13,954 bases of DNA from Oscillospiraceae bacterium (GCA_004557855.1 SFFJ01000036.1:1-13954), one strand, 5' to 3'. Positions 7,055-13,659 are shown, counted from the first letter of the stretch. Numbers and translations are program-made. The notes: generated by a model from the sequence alone, not told the origin.

Positions 7055-7192
7055 GGGGGTTCCCCCTTTCTTCGGTCGGGTTACGGCGTTGTGGTATCGG
7101 GAAGAGGCAGGGGGCATTTGCCCGGCAGCGCCCTTTGCCGTAAATGCGGGTGCGCGGTCACGGGGGTTCCCCCTTTCTTCGGTCGGGTTACG
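7028..7192. repeat. 58-bp direct repeat over the cca start
   Basis: 7028-7085 and 7135-7192 agree at 56 of 58 positions and are offset by 107 bp. Each copy carries, on the minus strand, a GGGGGAACCCCC palindrome covering the Shine-Dalgarno, followed by GTGACC. The downstream copy holds the cca start (GTG 7054). The upstream copy has the same signals at GTG 7161 but opens a different frame of 26 codons ending at 7081, since 107 is not a multiple of three. Confidence 0.85.
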
Positions 7193-7197
7193 ACTCC

Positions 7198-7206
7198 ATT
7201 ATACCA
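7198..7206 (-). promoter_or_regulatory. Extended -10 promoter for the cca unit
   Basis: On the minus strand TGGTATAAT (7206-7198) is an extended -10 box with a perfect TATAAT. No good -35 is present 17 bp upstream, which is common for extended -10 promoters. It sits just outside the duplicated 58-bp sequence and gives a leader of about 135 nt containing both repeat copies. Confidence 0.6.
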
Positions 7207-7329
7207 AAAAAAGCAGGGGCAGAAAGCATACAAATTGCATAATTGTATGCTGATTATACGTAAAGTATTGTATCGACCGGAAAAAGAGCCGGAAATGCTG
7301 CCAAATCCCATCTACCTGCAAAAAAGTTC

Positions 7330-7358
7330 TTGCTTTTAGACGAAAATTTTGATAAGAT
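7330..7358 (+). promoter_or_regulatory. Probable rpmB promoter
   Basis: TTGCTT (7330-7335), a 17-bp spacer and TAAGAT (7353-7358) precede rpmB by about 45 bp in an AT-rich stretch. An alternative TATAAT at 7375-7380 lacks a -35 and would start transcription almost inside the ribosome site, so it is less likely. Confidence 0.55.
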
Positions 7359-7404
7359 ACTAATGTTGCATGATTATAATTGCCCCATAAGGAGGTGCAG
7401 ACAA

Positions 7405-7593
7405 ATGGCAAAATGCGAAATTTGTGGTAAGGGCGTTACTTTCGGGATCAAGGTTTCTCACTCTCATCGCCGTGCGAACCGTACCTGGAAGCCCAATGTC
7501 AGACGTGTAAAGGCAGTTGTAAATGGTACTCCCTGCCGTATCTACGCCTGCACCCGCTGCTTGCGTTCCGGCAAAGTAGAGAGAGCTGTTTGA
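7405..7593 (+). CDS. rpmB: 50S ribosomal protein L28
   Basis: 62 aa, the normal length. The N-terminus MAKCEICGKGVTFGIKVSHS and the RANRTWKPNVRRVKAVVNG core are diagnostic of L28. It carries two CxxC pairs, C4/C7 and C49/C52, so it is the zinc-binding (C+) form. A strong AAGGAGGTG lies 8 nt upstream of the ATG. The gene stands alone, divergent from cca, with its own promoter and terminator. In species that keep both C+ and C- paralogues, the C- form is expressed under zinc limitation; no second copy is in this window. Confidence 0.97.
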   Translation: MAKCEICGKGVTFGIKVSHSHRRANRTWKPNVRRVKAVVNGTPCRIYACTRCLRSGKVERAV

Positions 7594-7618
7594 TGCTTTC
7601 CCATTGACCCCCGCAACC

Positions 7619-7652
7619 AAAGCTCCTGTCCCGCTGTGGCAGGGGCTTTTTT
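7619..7652 (+). terminator. Rho-independent terminator of rpmB
   Basis: AGCTCCTG (7621-7628) pairs with CAGGGGCT (7640-7647, one G-U pair) around an 11-nt loop, followed by a run of T to 7652. Upstream A residues (7619-7620) can extend the stem. It begins about 26 bp after the stop codon. Confidence 0.85.
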
Positions 7653-8110
7653 CTATGCCTCGAGGCGCCGGGGGATGGGTTTTTGGCGGAGTTTTTTCCT
7701 GGCACTTCTGTACTGATATTCGATTTTCAAGGTGCGGCGGGGGGCCTGTTTTTCCAACGGTTGTCCCCCGGATGACCCGATGCGGTCGGGTCGGATGGTA
7801 AAAGGCCTTTCACTAATACGGACGAAACGGGGAAATTTTGCATCGGGAAGGTTAAAAAACAACAATTTTTAACGAAAAGTTTACAAATGAGGGGTGCGGG
7901 CGACTAATTTGTGGTTGTAATTGGGTATGATTTGATGGGGCAAATTGGGAGGGGCGAGCGAAGCGAGCCCGCAGGGGGATAGGGTTGGCGGGGAAAGATT
8001 AGGGGATGGTTTGCAGCTACCGGTGGTGGGGATGGGTCGCGGTGGTTGGGGCGCGGGACTATGATTGGCCGAAAGATGAGCCGCTGACGTTCAAGTATTT
8101 GATTTCCCTC
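7653..8110. other. Gene-free intergenic stretch between rpmB and the family B repeat
   Basis: No reading frame here has a plausible ribosome site and family resemblance. Visible features are a GACCCGA-5 nt-TCGGGTC hairpin (7774-7792) and an AT-rich run (about 7830-7930). There is also a GAGCGAAGCGAGC-type GC repeat (about 7953-7968). A block at about 8034-8066 resembles 8384-8420: GGGTCGCGGTG, then GCGGGACT, then ATTGGCCGA. The minus strand of 7717-7732 reads CCTTGAAAATCGAATA, similar to spacer sequence near Firmicutes rRNA genes; no rRNA gene is present. Confidence 0.6.
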
Positions 8111-8363
8111 CCCATAGTCCCCCTCCTTTGAGGAGGGGACAGGGGTGGTGGTTCGCCCTTCCGCACTCCAGTGCGGGGGCGATAAAAATGTGTCACAGAC
8201 ACCTTTGAAGCCCATCTGCGCTGGATACGGATTCAGATTTTTCGTAACCGAAAAATCTGAATCCGTATCCAGCGCAGCAGGGCGACCGGGTTTTCAGGGC
8301 GCAGCCCTGAATGACTTTTGGTTACTTTTCTTCACAGAAAAGTAACGCCCCGCCGGCAAGGCG
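8111..8363 (+). repeat. Family B composite palindromic repeat (copy B2)
   Basis: Successive hairpins are as follows. GTCCCC(C)TCCT pairs with AGGAGGGGAC (8117-8140, one bulge). CCGCACT-CC-AGTGCGG (8161-8176) lies inside TCGCC/GGCGA. Then come a GTGTC-ACA-GACAC hairpin near 8190-8202, a perfect 29-bp stem (8216-8277), TTCAGGGC-GCA-GCCCTGAA (8293-8311), GTTACTTTTC paired with GAAAAGTAAC over a 6-nt loop (8321-8346), and CGCC/GGCG (8351-8363). The order matches the copy at 11478, including the GGGGTGGTGGTTCGCC and GGCGATAAAAATG segments. No transposase is present. Confidence 0.8.
8216..8277. repeat. Perfect 29-bp inverted repeat with 4-nt loop
   Basis: The arms 8216-8244 and 8249-8277 are exact reverse complements around the loop TAAC. 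It occupies the place where the other B copies have a 10-bp hairpin (11702-11724) or an imperfect one (13878-13904). The arms begin with CTGCGCTGGATACGG. It is much longer than needed for a terminator, and no T-tract follows. Confidence 0.95.
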
Positions 8364-8476
8364 ATATCCCACTATTACCTAACGGGTCGCGGTGCGCGGG
8401 TGCGGGACTGATATTGGCCGAGGAGCGCCCCGCCGCCGGCAGGCGGAAAGTGCCCCAAAGTTCATGCTTTGTTCGC

Positions 8477-8505
8477 TTGTGTTCCGGGCGCTTTTGTACT
8501 ATAAT
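8477..8505 (+). promoter_or_regulatory. Promoter of the site-2 protease/scp operon
   Basis: TTGTGT (8477-8482), a 17-bp spacer and a perfect TATAAT (8500-8505) lie about 43 bp upstream of the protease start codon, just after the repeat-rich region. Confidence 0.7.
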
Positions 8506-8547
8506 AGAATAGTATTATTTTGCACTAATCACAGGGAAGGAGCCCCT

Positions 8548-9195
8548 ATGTTCAAACAAGACCTATTTACCTATCTGGTGCGGGCCATGGTGCTGCTCAC
8601 CGCTATTCCCATCCACGAGTGCGCCCACGCCTGGGCCAGCGATAAGCTGGGTGATCCCACCGCCAAAAACCTGGGGCGGCTGACCCTGAACCCGCTGCCG
8701 CACCTGGATGTTATCGGTTCGATTTTGATGATCTTTGCGGGGTTTGGCTGGGCCAAGCCGGTGCCGGTTTCCACCCGGTATTTTAAGAATGTCAAAAAGG
8801 GAATGATCCTCACCGCTTTGGCGGGGCCTGCGGCCAATATCATTCTGGCGCTGCTTTCGCTGATTTTGTATAAGCTGTGGTGCTATTTCCTGTACCCCAT
8901 TCTGGCCATCAACCTGACCACCGCCACCGCCATTGCGCAGATCCTGTTTATCATGTGCCTGCTGAACATCAACCTGGCGGTGTTCAATCTCATCCCCATT
9001 CCGCCGCTGGACGGCAGCCGGGTGCTGACCGCCCTGCTGCCCGCACGGCTCTACTACAAGGTGATGCAGTATGAGCAGTACATCATCTACGGGGTATTTA
9101 TTATTCTGATGCTGGGATGGCTGGACGGCCCGCTTTCCTTCCTGCGGAACGCCGTTTACGGCTTTTTGGATCTCATCACCCGATTTTTGGGATAA
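8548..9195 (+). CDS. Site-2 protease family protein (M50 zinc metalloprotease)
   Basis: 215 aa, polytopic membrane protein. HECAH (23-27) in the first membrane segment is the zinc-binding HExxH. NLIPIPPLDG (147-156) supplies the second motif with the third zinc ligand, D155. At least four hydrophobic segments are visible: about 10-27, 52-66, 86-108 and 125-152, with another near 178-192. It is the short, PDZ-less type common in Firmicutes, and substrates are unknown. The frame is open upstream to 8392, into repeat sequence. The ATG at 8548 follows GGAAGGAG by about 5 nt and sits just after a good promoter, so it is the start. The gene begins the scp operon: scpA starts 12 bp after its stop codon, an order common in Clostridia. 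Confidence 0.93.
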   Translation: MFKQDLFTYLVRAMVLLTAIPIHECAHAWASDKLGDPTAKNLGRLTLNPLPHLDVIGSILMIFAGFGWAKPVPVSTRYFKNVKKGMILTALAGPAANIILALLSLILYKLWCYFLYPILAINLTTATAIAQILFIMCLLNINLAVFNLIPIPPLDGSRVLTALLPARLYYKVMQYEQYIIYGVFIILMLGWLDGPLSFLRNAVYGFLDLITRFLG

Positions 9196-9207
9196 GGAAC
9201 GACGAAA

Positions 9208-9921
9208 ATGGAAAAACTCACCTTTAAGGTAAATGAATACGAGGGGCCGCTGGATCTCATCCTGGCGCTGCTTTCCAAGCATCAGATCGATATTTACGAT
9301 ATCAACATCAGCGATCTGCTGGAGCAGTACATGGGGGTCATCCGGACGCTGCAGGAGAGCGATATGGAGGTGGCCAGCGAGTTTTTGGAGATGGCCTCCC
9401 GGCTGGTGTACATTAAGACTGCCAGCCTGCTGCCCCGCTGCGAAAAGGAGGACGACCCCCGCGCGGAGCTGGTGGGTCAGCTGCTGGAGTACCAGAGCTG
9501 CAAGCAGGCCGCGGCGCTTTTGCGGCTGCGGGACAGCGGGTGGGCGGTTTTTACCCGCGAGCCCATGCCGCTGGAGATCGACCCGACCTACCGCCGTCAT
9601 CATCCCATCGGGGAGCTGACCAACGCCTACTGGGCGGCCTGCGGCCGCGGCCGGCGGCGTCTGCCCCCGCAGGAGACCGCCTTTACCCCGCTGGTGACAA
9701 AGCCGGTGGTTTCGGTGACCAGCCGCATTATGCACCTGCTGCGGGGCTTTTACCGCCGGGGCAGGAGAAGCCTGCAGAGCATCTGGGCGGAGAACCGGGA
9801 CCGCAGCGAACTGGTGGCGACCTTTATGGCGGTGCTGGAGCTGCTGAAGGCCGGGCGTGTGCATCTGACCGACGGGGATACCGAGCTGGTATTCACCGGG
9901 CGGAGACGGGAACGGCAATAG
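9208..9921 (+). CDS. scpA: Segregation and condensation protein A
   Basis: 237 aa, a kleisin subunit that bridges the SMC heads with ScpB in the chromosome-condensing complex. The N-terminus shows the signature EGPLDLILALLSKHQIDIYD (residues 12-31), followed by INISDLLEQY and EMASRLVYIKTASLLPR. The C-terminal part (about 165-237) is the winged helix that contacts the SMC cap, with SELVATFMAVLELLKAGRV near its end. It begins 12 bp after the site-2 protease stop codon with a weak AAGG ribosome site, so it relies on upstream translation. Its usual partner scpB follows, but 162 bp later rather than touching, because a family A repeat lies between them. Confidence 0.95.
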   Translation: MEKLTFKVNEYEGPLDLILALLSKHQIDIYDINISDLLEQYMGVIRTLQESDMEVASEFLEMASRLVYIKTASLLPRCEKEDDPRAELVGQLLEYQSCKQAAALLRLRDSGWAVFTREPMPLEIDPTYRRHHPIGELTNAYWAACGRGRRRLPPQETAFTPLVTKPVVSVTSRIMHLLRGFYRRGRRSLQSIWAENRDRSELVATFMAVLELLKAGRVHLTDGDTELVFTGRRRERQ

Positions 9922-9949
9922 CACCGCAGGAATGCCGAGAGGGAGGGGC

Positions 9950-10030
9950 GGGCCGCAGGCCCGCCGCCCGAAGGGCGGCGACGGCGGCGGAGCCGCCGGG
10001 TTTCGGCGGAGCCGAAACGGCCTGCGGCCC
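9950..10030. repeat. Family A four-way-junction repeat inside the scpA-scpB gap (copy A2)
   Basis: Outer arms GGGCCGCAGGCC (9950-9961) and GGCCTGCGGCCC (10019-10030) enclose three hairpins. These are CGCCGCCC-GAA-GGGCGGCG (9962-9980), CGGCGGC-GGA-GCCGCCG (9982-9998) and GTTTCGGC-GGA-GCCGAAAC (10000-10018). Only two bases in the loop of the junction are unpaired. A CCCCTGCAGGGG tail follows (10039-10050). It takes up most of the 162-bp gap between scpA and scpB. Confidence 0.85.
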
Positions 10031-10083
10031 GAATTTGCCCCCTGCAGGGGCGATGACCAAACTGACCGAAACGAGGACAAAGC

Positions 10084-10665
10084 ATGAATTTGACCGATAC
10101 GCAGAAAAAAATATTTGCGATCCTGTTTGCGGCGGGCGAGCCGCTGGAGACCGACCGTCTGGCCGAGGCACTGGCGGTGAGCCATGCCGAAGCGGCGGAG
10201 CAATGCACGCTGCTGCAGCAGGCTCTTGCCGGGGGCGAGCTGCCGCTGGAGCTGCGCCGGCTGGAAAACAGCTGGCAGCTTTGCACCCTCACCGGGTATG
10301 ATACCGTCATACGGACGGCGCTGGAGCTGCGCAGCAACACCCCCCTTTCCAATGCGGCGATGGAGGTGCTGGCGGTAGTGGCGTATAACCAGCCGGTGAC
10401 CCGCGGCTTTATCGAGCAGGTGCGCGGGGTGGACAGCTCCTCCGTGGTGGCAAGCCTGGAGGAGAAGGGGCTGATCGAGGAGGCCGGGCGGATGGAGCTG
10501 CCGGGCAGACCCATCGCCTTTCGCACCACGGCGGCGTTCCTGCGCTGCTTCGGGCTTTCGGATTTGAGCGAGCTGCCCGACCTGCAGCCCCCGGAGGATA
10601 CCGAGGACGCCGATGCCGAGGAGCAGCTGGGCTTTGACGATCTGGCGGCGGAGGAGGAGAAATGA
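10084..10665 (+). CDS. scpB: Segregation and condensation protein B
   Basis: 193 aa, the kleisin-associated dimeric winged-helix protein of the SMC-ScpA-ScpB complex. The first winged helix covers about residues 5-80 (LTDTQKKIFAILFAAGEPLE). The second contains LSNAAMEVLAVVAYNQPVTR (about 82-101), then GFIEQVRGVDSSSVVASLEEKGLI, and GRPIAFRTTAAFLRCFGL, all diagnostic of ScpB. The tail is acidic (about 165-193). The ATG at 10084 is preceded by a modest GAGG 7 nt upstream. The stop codon overlaps the next start codon as ATGA, so the DUF2953 gene is translationally coupled to it. Confidence 0.95.
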   Translation: MNLTDTQKKIFAILFAAGEPLETDRLAEALAVSHAEAAEQCTLLQQALAGGELPLELRRLENSWQLCTLTGYDTVIRTALELRSNTPLSNAAMEVLAVVAYNQPVTRGFIEQVRGVDSSSVVASLEEKGLIEEAGRMELPGRPIAFRTTAAFLRCFGLSDLSELPDLQPPEDTEDADAEEQLGFDDLAAEEEK

Positions 10666-11264
10666 TCGCCCTGTGGATCATCCTGGGGGTGCTGGCACTT
10701 ATTCTGGTGCTGCTGTTGCCCGCCGGGATCGCCGTTTCCTACCGCAACGGCACGCTGACCGCCGAGGGGCGGTGGCTGTTCCTGCATTTTACGCTGTGGC
10801 CGCTGCCGGAAAAGGACAAGGCCGAAAAGGAGCAGAAGCCGGAGGGGAAATCCGAAGCGGCCCCGAAAAAGAAAAAAGCGGGCGAAAAGCGTCCCTTTAT
10901 GGACTGGCTGCAGCTTATCAATGACCTGCTGCCGCTGCTGGGCGAGGCCCTGCAAAAAACGCTGGGGGCCATCACCCTGAAGCGGTGCCGCATTACCATG
11001 ACGGTGGCCGGCGAGGACGCCGCACAGACGGCGATCCGGTATGGGCGGGCCAATGCGCTGCTGTACACCGCCTATGCCTTTCTGGGACAGAACATCAAGG
11101 TGAAGGAGTTTCGGGCGGACATCCGGCAGGATTATCAATCCGGGCCGGAGGGCGAGGCGGCGGACGCCGACCTGCTGGTGCGGGTCTGCCCGATGGTACT
11201 GGCCGGGGCCGGGTTCCGGCTGCTGTGGCAGGGCGGCAGGCTCTACCTGAAGTTTTTGAAATAA
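10662..11264 (+). CDS. DUF2953 domain membrane-anchored protein
   Basis: 200 aa. An N-terminal membrane helix (about 2-24, ALWIILGVLALILVLLLPAG) is followed by a short beta-rich stretch (VSYRNGTLTAEGRWLFLHFTLWPLP in two parts, about 26-50). A Lys/Glu-rich linker spans 51-77. A second domain (about 78-200) has ITLKRCRITMTVAG, DAAQTAIRYGRANALLYTAY and a C-terminal strand, as in DUF2953 proteins. Most of the protein is probably cytoplasmic or surface-exposed next to the membrane; its function is not known. GGAGGAGG lies just upstream of the ATG, and the 4-bp ATGA overlap with scpB gives coupling. In many Clostridia this gene sits between scpB and gerW (ytfJ), as here, which suggests a sporulation-related role by association only. 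Confidence 0.88.
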   Translation: MIALWIILGVLALILVLLLPAGIAVSYRNGTLTAEGRWLFLHFTLWPLPEKDKAEKEQKPEGKSEAAPKKKKAGEKRPFMDWLQLINDLLPLLGEALQKTLGAITLKRCRITMTVAGEDAAQTAIRYGRANALLYTAYAFLGQNIKVKEFRADIRQDYQSGPEGEAADADLLVRVCPMVLAGAGFRLLWQGGRLYLKFLK

Positions 11265-11297
11265 GCGTTCCCCCGGGGCGACCGGGCGGGCGGGGAC

Positions 11298-11382
11298 GGG
11301 CCGCAGGCCCGGCGATGCGCAGCATCGCCGCGGCGGGCGGAGCCCGCCGAAACCGTCCGCAGGACGGTTTGGCCTGCGGCCC
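11298..11382. repeat. Family A four-way-junction repeat (copy A3)
   Basis: Outer arms GGGCCGCAGGCC (11298-11309) and GGCCTGCGGCCC (11371-11382) are identical to those of A2. The three inner hairpins differ in sequence but pair perfectly: GGCGATGC-GCA-GCATCGCC (11311-11329), CGGCGGGC-GGA-GCCCGCCG (11331-11349) and AAACCGTCC-GCA-GGACGGTTT (11350-11370). A TTGCAGGGGGCGG tail follows (about 11395-11407). It lies 33 bp after the DUF2953 stop codon and may shape the 3' end of the operon transcript. Confidence 0.85.
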
Positions 11383-11477
11383 GTGGCCTGTACCTTGCAG
11401 GGGGCGGCGGGGGGAAGAAAATGACTGCGGCCCGCCGAAGGCAGCTGCCGCTGTTTCGAAAGCATTTACTTACCTAC

Positions 11478-11822
11478 CCCATAGTTCCCCTCCTCCGAGG
11501 GGCAAGGAATTGGAGCGCCGCCGGTGGCGGATGCAGTGACAATTCCTTGGGGAGCGACACGAGCAGTGCAAGCGTGAGCGCCGCAATGCGACTATGGAGC
11601 GACCCGGGCCAGACAGGGGTGGTGGTTCGCCGTTCTGCGCTCCAGCGCAGCGGCGATAAAAATGCGCCGCTGCACCTTATAAGCACCGTTTAGCCCACGA
11701 TCCGGAAGGTCGCAGACCTTCCGGGCGGGCGTTCCGGTGCGTCAGCGGGTTTTTAGGGCGCAGCCCTAAATCGCTTTTGGGCACTTTTGGCGAAACAAAA
11801 GTGCCATAGCCGCCGCAGGCGG
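11478..11822 (+). repeat. Family B composite palindromic repeat (copy B3, with extra insert)
   Basis: It has the same layout as copy B2. CCCCTC/GAGGGG is at 11487-11502, and CTGCGCT-CC-AGCGCAG at 11635-11650. CCGGAAGGTC-GCA-GACCTTCCGG (11702-11724) lies within GCACCG/CGGTGC (11683-11740). Then follow TTTAGGGC-GCA-GCCCTAAA (11752-11770), GGCACTTTTG paired with CAAAAGTGCC (11780-11805) and CCGCC-GCA-GGCGG (11810-11822). About 110 bp more than in B2 lie between the first hairpin and GGGGTGGTGGTTCGCC. This extra part has its own arms CAAGGAATTG/CAATTCCTTG (11503-11549) and CCATAGT/ACTATGG (11479-11597). It fills the gene-free gap between DUF2953 and gerW. Confidence 0.8.
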
Positions 11823-11875
11823 GAACTGATTTGCATGATGTCCATTTTACAAATAATCTACCGGAGGTAAAAACT

Positions 11876-12262
11876 ATGGCACATTATCTGGGCGAGCTGA
11901 CCGAAAGCAACATGAAAAATCTGCAGGCGCTGGTGGACTCCAATTCCGTCATCGGCAAGGAGATCGTCACCCCCGACGGCACCGTTATCCTGCCGGTGAG
12001 CCGGGTCTCCTTCGGCTTCGGCAGCGGCGGCGGTGACCTGCCCTCCAGCCAGAAGGAGCTGTTTGGCGGCGGCACCGGCGGCGGGGTCACCATTACCCCC
12101 ATGGCCTTCCTCATCGTGCGAAACGGCGATGTGAAGCTGATACAGGTGCAAAGCTACAATAATACCGCCGACCGTCTGGTGGGCATGGTGCCCGATGTGA
12201 TGGATACGGTCTCCGGGCTGATAAGCGGCGGAAAAAAGGAAAAGCCCGCTGCGGAGGAATAA
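11876..12262 (+). CDS. gerW: GerW/YtfJ family spore protein
   Basis: 128 aa. The family pattern is clear: LVDSNSVIGKEIVTPDGTVI (about 19-38), LPVSRVSFGFGSGGGD, a Gly-rich GGGTGGGVTITPMAFLIV (about 64-81), then a short strand VKLIQV. In Bacillus subtilis the homologue (YtfJ/GerW) is made in the developing spore and is needed for normal germination. The presence here fits a spore-former or its recent descendant; many gut Oscillospiraceae keep the gene. The frame is open upstream to 11831, but the ATG at 11876 has GGAGGT 8 nt upstream and matches the family N-terminus. No membrane segment is visible. It follows the B3 repeat, and I see no convincing promoter, so transcription may start within the repeat or come from upstream. 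dacF follows after 42 bp. Confidence 0.9.
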   Translation: MAHYLGELTESNMKNLQALVDSNSVIGKEIVTPDGTVILPVSRVSFGFGSGGGDLPSSQKELFGGGTGGGVTITPMAFLIVRNGDVKLIQVQSYNNTADRLVGMVPDVMDTVSGLISGGKKEKPAAEE

Positions 12263-12304
12263 TTTTACCCCGAATACAGAATGAACTGCGGAGGTGTTTT
12301 TATC

Positions 12305-13654
12305 ATGCGAAAAAAAGGGATGCTGACCGGGCTTTTGGCGCTGCTGCTGGCGATAGTGATGCTGCTGTGCCCGGCGGCGGCCATTACCTACGAGCCGGAC
12401 TTTACCCCGACCAGCAACGCGGTCTACCTGGAAAACCTGGATACCGGGCTGGTGCTGTATGAGAAAAATGCCGATCAGCAGGTTTATCCGGCCTCACTTA
12501 CCAAGATCATGACCGCCATACTGGTGCTGGAAAATGTAAAGGATCTTGACAACGAAACCGCCGAATATCCCATGTGGATCCAGAATATGCTGTACGGCAC
12601 CAACGCCTCCCTCGGCGGGCTGATCGTCGGGGAGCGGCTGACCATCCGGCAGCTGCTCACCTCGGCGCTGGTGCAGTCGGGCAATGAATCCGCCATGATC
12701 CTGGCGGGGTATGTGGGCAGCGGCGGCATGGCCGATTCCATGCCCAAGGACATCACCCGGTTTGTGGAGATGATGAACGACCGTGCCAAGGCGCTGGGCT
12801 GCACCGGCACCCATTTTACCAACCCCACCGGCCTGCACAGCGATAACCACTATTCCACCGCAAGGGATATGGCGATCCTGGCGAAGTATGCCATGCAGAA
12901 GCCGGATTTTGCCGCCATAGTGAAAAACTACGCCGTGCAGCTGGGGCAGACCAATAAGCATGACGACCTGTGGCAGTATTCCACCAATAAGATGCTGCTG
13001 ACCAGCAGCCCCTACTACTACGCCCCGGTGGTGGGCATCAAGACCGGCAGCACCGATGAGTCCGGCCGCTGTGTCATCAGTCAGGCGGAGGACGCCGGGT
13101 ACCATTACCTTTGCGTGGTGATGGGCGCACCCCCCACCGCCTCGGAGCCGTACCCCAACTTCATCGAGACCCGGCAGTTCTACCGCTGGGCATTCGGCAA
13201 CTTTTCGCTGAAAACGCTGCTGGAGCAGGGCGAGCTGATGGCAGAGGTCCCGGTGAAATACAGCGGGGACGGTAAAATTGCCCGGCTGGCCGTAAAGGAC
13301 GATGTGGTGAAGCTGCTGCGGGATGACATCACCCCCGACAGTATCATTTACAATACCGAGCTGCCGGAGGCGGTGGAGGCTCCCATTGCGGCGGGCGACA
13401 CGTTGGGCACGGTGCATATCATGCTGATGGGTGAGGAGATCGGCACGGCGGAGCTGGTGGCGACCCAGGATTTCTCCCTTTCGTGGTTCCGCAAGGTGCT
13501 GGGCACCATCGGCAAGCTGCTGGGCAGCACGGCGGCCAAGGTCATTCTGATCGTCGTGGTGGTGCTGGCGGCGGCGTATATCGTCTATGCGGTGCAGCAC
13601 AATAAAAAGAAGAAGAAAAAATACAGAAGCAAATATTCGGACAGAAGCTATTAA
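12305..13654 (+). CDS. D-alanyl-D-alanine carboxypeptidase (DacF-like, S11 family)
   Basis: 449 aa. A signal peptide (1-26, positive MRKKG, hydrophobic core, AAA before Ile27) directs export. The penicillin-binding serine peptidase domain has SLTK (S64 nucleophile, K67), SGN (125-127) and KTG (246-248). It removes the terminal D-Ala from peptidoglycan stem peptides. A C-terminal beta-rich S11-associated domain (about 300-390) follows. Unlike the amphipathic-helix anchor usual in this family, the end is a clear membrane helix (about 412-431, VILIVVVVLAAAYIVYAV) followed by a KKKKKK tail. The frame also opens at ATG 12281, but the start at 12305 has GGAGGTG 8 nt upstream and the proper signal peptide. 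Its place after gerW matches clostridial operons with a sporulation-type DacF; a housekeeping PBP5-like role is equally possible. Confidence 0.92.
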   Translation: MRKKGMLTGLLALLLAIVMLLCPAAAITYEPDFTPTSNAVYLENLDTGLVLYEKNADQQVYPASLTKIMTAILVLENVKDLDNETAEYPMWIQNMLYGTNASLGGLIVGERLTIRQLLTSALVQSGNESAMILAGYVGSGGMADSMPKDITRFVEMMNDRAKALGCTGTHFTNPTGLHSDNHYSTARDMAILAKYAMQKPDFAAIVKNYAVQLGQTNKHDDLWQYSTNKMLLTSSPYYYAPVVGIKTGSTDESGRCVISQAEDAGYHYLCVVMGAPPTASEPYPNFIETRQFYRWAFGNFSLKTLLEQGELMAEVPVKYSGDGKIARLAVKDDVVKLLRDDITPDSIIYNTELPEAVEAPIAAGDTLGTVHIMLMGEEIGTAELVATQDFSLSWFRKVLGTIGKLLGSTAAKVILIVVVVLAAAYIVYAVQHNKKKKKKYRSKYSDRSY

Positions 13655-13659
13655 ACACA

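Noticed and set aside
7660..8476. Possible CRISPR array or small RNA gene in the gene-free stretch
   Set aside because: No regularly spaced identical repeats exist, and no promoter-terminator pair encloses a short transcript. The repeated parts are palindromic elements.
9950..10030. tRNA-like cloverleaf reading of the family A element
   Set aside because: It has an outer stem and three arms, but loops are only 3 nt and there is no T-loop sequence, anticodon loop or acceptor end. It is not a tRNA.
8563..11465. Long minus-strand frames (546 and 571 codons) opposite the scp operon
   Set aside because: They are antisense shadows of site-2 protease, scpA, scpB and DUF2953, rich in Arg/Pro/Gln with no domain.
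11826..11875. Promoter upstream of gerW (TTGCAT at 11831 with a TAATCT-like -10)
   Set aside because: The -10 match is too weak to call. A start inside repeat B3 or read-through from upstream is as likely.
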